This document shows positions 6,587 to 8,563 of a stretch of DNA of 8,563 bases, piece after piece (the first letter of the stretch is position 1; each line of letters starts with the position of its first letter). The stretch is taken from NCBI GenBank assembly GCA_003497505.1, contig DNNV01000277.1, forward strand, positions 4,213 through 12,775, given 5' to 3'. Source of the stretch: Clostridiales bacterium. GTDB lineage: Bacteria > Bacillota > Clostridia > Tissierellales > Sedimentibacteraceae. The notes below the pieces were generated by a model that was not told the origin of the DNA, searched no databases, and was given only the letters and a program-made list of their open reading frames with translations. The position numbers and the translations under genes are program-made.

Positions 6587-8563
6587 ATGGGCGGGAAAAA
6601 CAATCGAAAAGACATCGTTAAAAAACATAAGTTAAGAAGCATAAAAGGAAGGCTAATGTTTATCTTGTTTGTGGGATGCACGCTGCTGCTTTTAATGAAC
6701 GGAGCGATAATAGGGGCAACGGTGAACAACAGATTTACAAAAAATGAAAAAAGCATATTGAGTGAAACATCTCAGAGTGTAAGCAAGGAAGCTGAGCTTT
6801 TCTTCGAAAAGTATGTTACAATTGTCCAACAGATGGCGCAGGATAAAAACATTCAGGATTTTTTAGTAAGTGTTAAAAGTCGTGGAGATGTTTTGACAAA
6901 TGAAAAATCTGTTATTGTGAGAAATACACTTATAGATACCCAGAAAGCAAACAAGGAAATAATACTTTCAGCATATATTGCGGAGGGTAATCCTTCCTAT
7001 TATTTTGATGATATGGATGGATTGTCGGATGAATCTTTTGATTTGACCATAAGGGAATATTATGCAAGTATTACGGACGATAAAATATGCATTACAGACC
7101 CATACGTTGATGCCGCAACAGGAGGCATGGTAATTACAATTACGGCGCCTGTCCATGTCAATGGCAGAATAGAAGGATTGACAGCCGTTGACATTACTAT
7201 CGACACTTTGGCGAATATGGTTAGCGGATACAAGCTTGGAAATGAAGGATATTTCACGCTTTTAACCGGAAACAACATAGTGGCGGCGCATAAGGACGAA
7301 GATAATTTGCTGAAGACCATAAATGAAATAGGAATCAGCCAAAATATGATTAACTCAATCGGTGACGGAGAGGTAAGAGAATACACATATAAAGATAATA
7401 AAATCATGGGCAACAGTGCTGAAATAGGAAGCACAGGCTGGAAAATAATATCCGCAATGCCTAAGAATGAATTTACATCCAATACACGCATGCTCATAGG
7501 AATTATAATTCTTATATATGTTGCAACCATAGCAGCATTATCGGTTGTGATGTTTATAATACTTGGAATTGTTACAGGGCCTATAAAAAAGGTAACTGCA
7601 ATAACAAACAAGCTGGCTGAGGGTGAATTGGATGTTGACATAGATATAAAGAGCAGCGATGAAATAGGAGCACTTGCCAAATCAATCGAGAGCCTTACCT
7701 TAAGGCTGAAATCCTACATAGCCTACATAGATGAAAGTGTGGATGTCCTTGATGAAATGGCAGGGGGAAATTTAGCCGTAGAGCTGAAAAATGATTATGC
7801 GGGAGAATTTACAAAGCTTAAAGGTTCGCTTGTGCATGTTTCGGAAACACTGCAGTCAACCATAGGCAGTATAAAAGAATCGGCAGACTTCATCAGCATG
7901 AATGCAGAGCAGGTATCCACAGGTTCTCAGACACTTGCCCAAGGGACAACGGAGCAGGCAAGCGCAATAGAAGAGCTGTCGGCAGAAATAAACGAAATAT
8001 ATCAGACAATAGTCAGCAATGCCGAATATGCTGAAAATGCGGGAAACAAAGCATTGGAAGCATCAAGAGAAGTGGAATCCGGTAATGCCCAGATGAGGGA
8101 CATGCTTTCCGCAATGAACGAAATAAGCAACTCGTCTAACGAAATAGGAAAAATTATAAAGGTAATAGACGATATAGCTTTCCAGACAAATATACTTGCG
8201 TTAAACGCCGCAGTGGAGGCTGCAAGAGCAGGTTCCGCAGGCAAGGGCTTTGCGGTAGTAGCTGATGAGGTGAGAAATCTTGCCGGCAAGTCAGCCGAGG
8301 CGGCAAAGCAGACAACTTCACTAATAGAAAATTCAATCAATGCAATTCGCAAGGGAACGTTGCTGGCAGACGAGGCAGGCAAATCGCTGTCGGGAATAGT
8401 GAACAAAACAAATGAAACAAACGAATTGATAAACGAAATAGTAAAAGCATCCTCGCACCAGACCGTTTCGGTAAATCAGATAAGAAGCGGAATAGAGCAG
8501 ATATCATCTGTGGTGCAAGAAAATGCGGCAACAGCCGAGGCAAGCGCTGCAAACAGCGAAGAG
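6587..8563 (+). CDS. Methyl-accepting chemotaxis protein with dCache sensor (second of tandem pair, 3' truncated)
   Basis: The frame stays open for 659 codons to the window edge; comparison with the first receptor suggests about 24 residues are missing. It has a basic N-terminus, TM1 (about 22-43), an extracellular double-Cache sensor (about 44-301), TM2 (about 302-328), HAMP (about 329-380), a second HAMP-like segment (about 381-427) and the signalling hairpin with tip [31 protein letters not shown] (528-558). Likely methylation pairs are E462/E463 and E658/E659; the window ends exactly on the latter. The cytoplasmic part is nearly identical to the first receptor, but the sensor is strongly diverged, most of all at about 97-150. 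The dCache-like ligand positions are F151, R156, Y158, Y159, Y173 and D202. Unlike its neighbour it has its own sigma-28 promoter. It should join the same CheA/CheW arrays and respond to a different or differently tuned ligand (inference). Confidence 0.94.
   Translation, partial: MGGKNNRKDIVKKHKLRSIKGRLMFILFVGCTLLLLMNGAIIGATVNNRFTKNEKSILSETSQSVSKEAELFFEKYVTIVQQMAQDKNIQDFLVSVKSRGDVLTNEKSVIVRNTLIDTQKANKEIILSAYIAEGNPSYYFDDMDGLSDESFDLTIREYYASITDDKICITDPYVDAATGGMVITITAPVHVNGRIEGLTAVDITIDTLANMVSGYKLGNEGYFTLLTGNNIVAAHKDEDNLLKTINEIGISQNMINSIGDGEVREYTYKDNKIMGNSAEIGSTGWKIISAMPKNEFTSNTRMLIGIIILIYVATIAALSVVMFIILGIVTGPIKKVTAITNKLAEGELDVDIDIKSSDEIGALAKSIESLTLRLKSYIAYIDESVDVLDEMAGGNLAVELKNDYAGEFTKLKGSLVHVSETLQSTIGSIKESADFISMNAEQVSTGSQTLAQGTTEQASAIEELSAEINEIYQTIVSNAEYAENAGNKALEASREVESGNAQMRDMLSAMNEISNSSNEIGKIIKVIDDIAFQTNILALNAAVEAARAGSAGKGFAVVADEVRNLAGKSAEAAKQTTSLIENSINAIRKGTLLADEAGKSLSGIVNKTNETNELINEIVKASSHQTVSVNQIRSGIEQISSVVQENAATAEASAANSEE
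7583..8563 (+). repeat. Long direct repeat, copy 2: HAMP and signalling part of second receptor
   Basis: This is the gapless partner of 5391-6371, covering residues 333-659 of the second receptor and probably continuing past the window end. Near-identical protein with many synonymous changes indicates purifying selection after duplication. The two direct repeats are about 2.2 kb apart and could recombine to give a single hybrid receptor. Confidence 0.9.

Noticed and set aside
7525..7560. TATCGG on the + strand, giving CCGATAAT on the minus strand as a possible antisense sigma-28 promoter
   Set aside because: The nearest TAAA-like element on the minus strand is far too close for a functional spacer, and the site lies within the TM2 coding region.
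7060..7680. Long open frame on the minus strand opposite the second receptor's sensor domain, with a similar one at 4904-5455 opposite the first
   Set aside because: Both are antisense shadows of well-supported receptor genes, with low-complexity hydrophobic/Ser/Ile-rich translations and no ribosome site.
5391..8563. The two long near-identical blocks as an insertion sequence or mobile element
   Set aside because: They are homologous HAMP/signalling coding regions of two receptors, without transposase, terminal inverted repeats or target duplications.

Overview
The window is part of a flagellar motility and chemotaxis locus from a low-GC Gram-positive bacterium, most likely a member of the Clostridia. 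Support for this is the AT-rich coding sequence with frequent AGA/AGG and ATA codons, strong AGGAGG-type ribosome sites, very short intergenic gaps, and the clostridial style of the proteins. I cannot name a genus. Every gene lies on the + strand, and there are no RNA genes, mobile elements or CRISPR arrays.

Region 1 (1-4341) reads as one operon already running when the window opens: the end of cheR, then cheB, fliD, fliS and a small helical protein in the usual fliT position. Gaps are 2, 24, 16 and 9 bases. A 9-bp hairpin closes the unit directly after the last stop codon. CheR and CheB add and remove methyl groups on chemoreceptors. FliD is the filament cap, FliS the flagellin export chaperone, and the last protein is probably another export chaperone. 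Adaptation enzymes and late filament-assembly proteins therefore share a transcript.

Region 2 (4386-8563) holds two tandem chemoreceptor genes, one complete (686 aa) and one cut by the window edge (659 residues visible). Both have a TM-dCache-TM-HAMP-HAMP-like-signalling layout. The cytoplasmic parts align without gaps and are almost identical, while the sensor domains differ strongly. They look like duplicated receptors that kept one signalling output and diverged in ligand recognition. Both sensors carry a variant of the residue pattern known from amino-acid-binding dCache domains.

Between the receptors (6447-6586) are a strong 11-bp terminator and a near-perfect sigma-28 (SigD/FliA) promoter with TAAAGTTT, an 11-base spacer and TCCGATAA. 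The second receptor should therefore be a late flagellar-class gene. The first receptor has no recognisable promoter in its 44-base leader. The most notable points are this promoter, the sensor/signalling mosaic of the receptor pair, the unusually long FliD (756 aa) and the unassigned FliT-like protein. I see no clearly new biological system.
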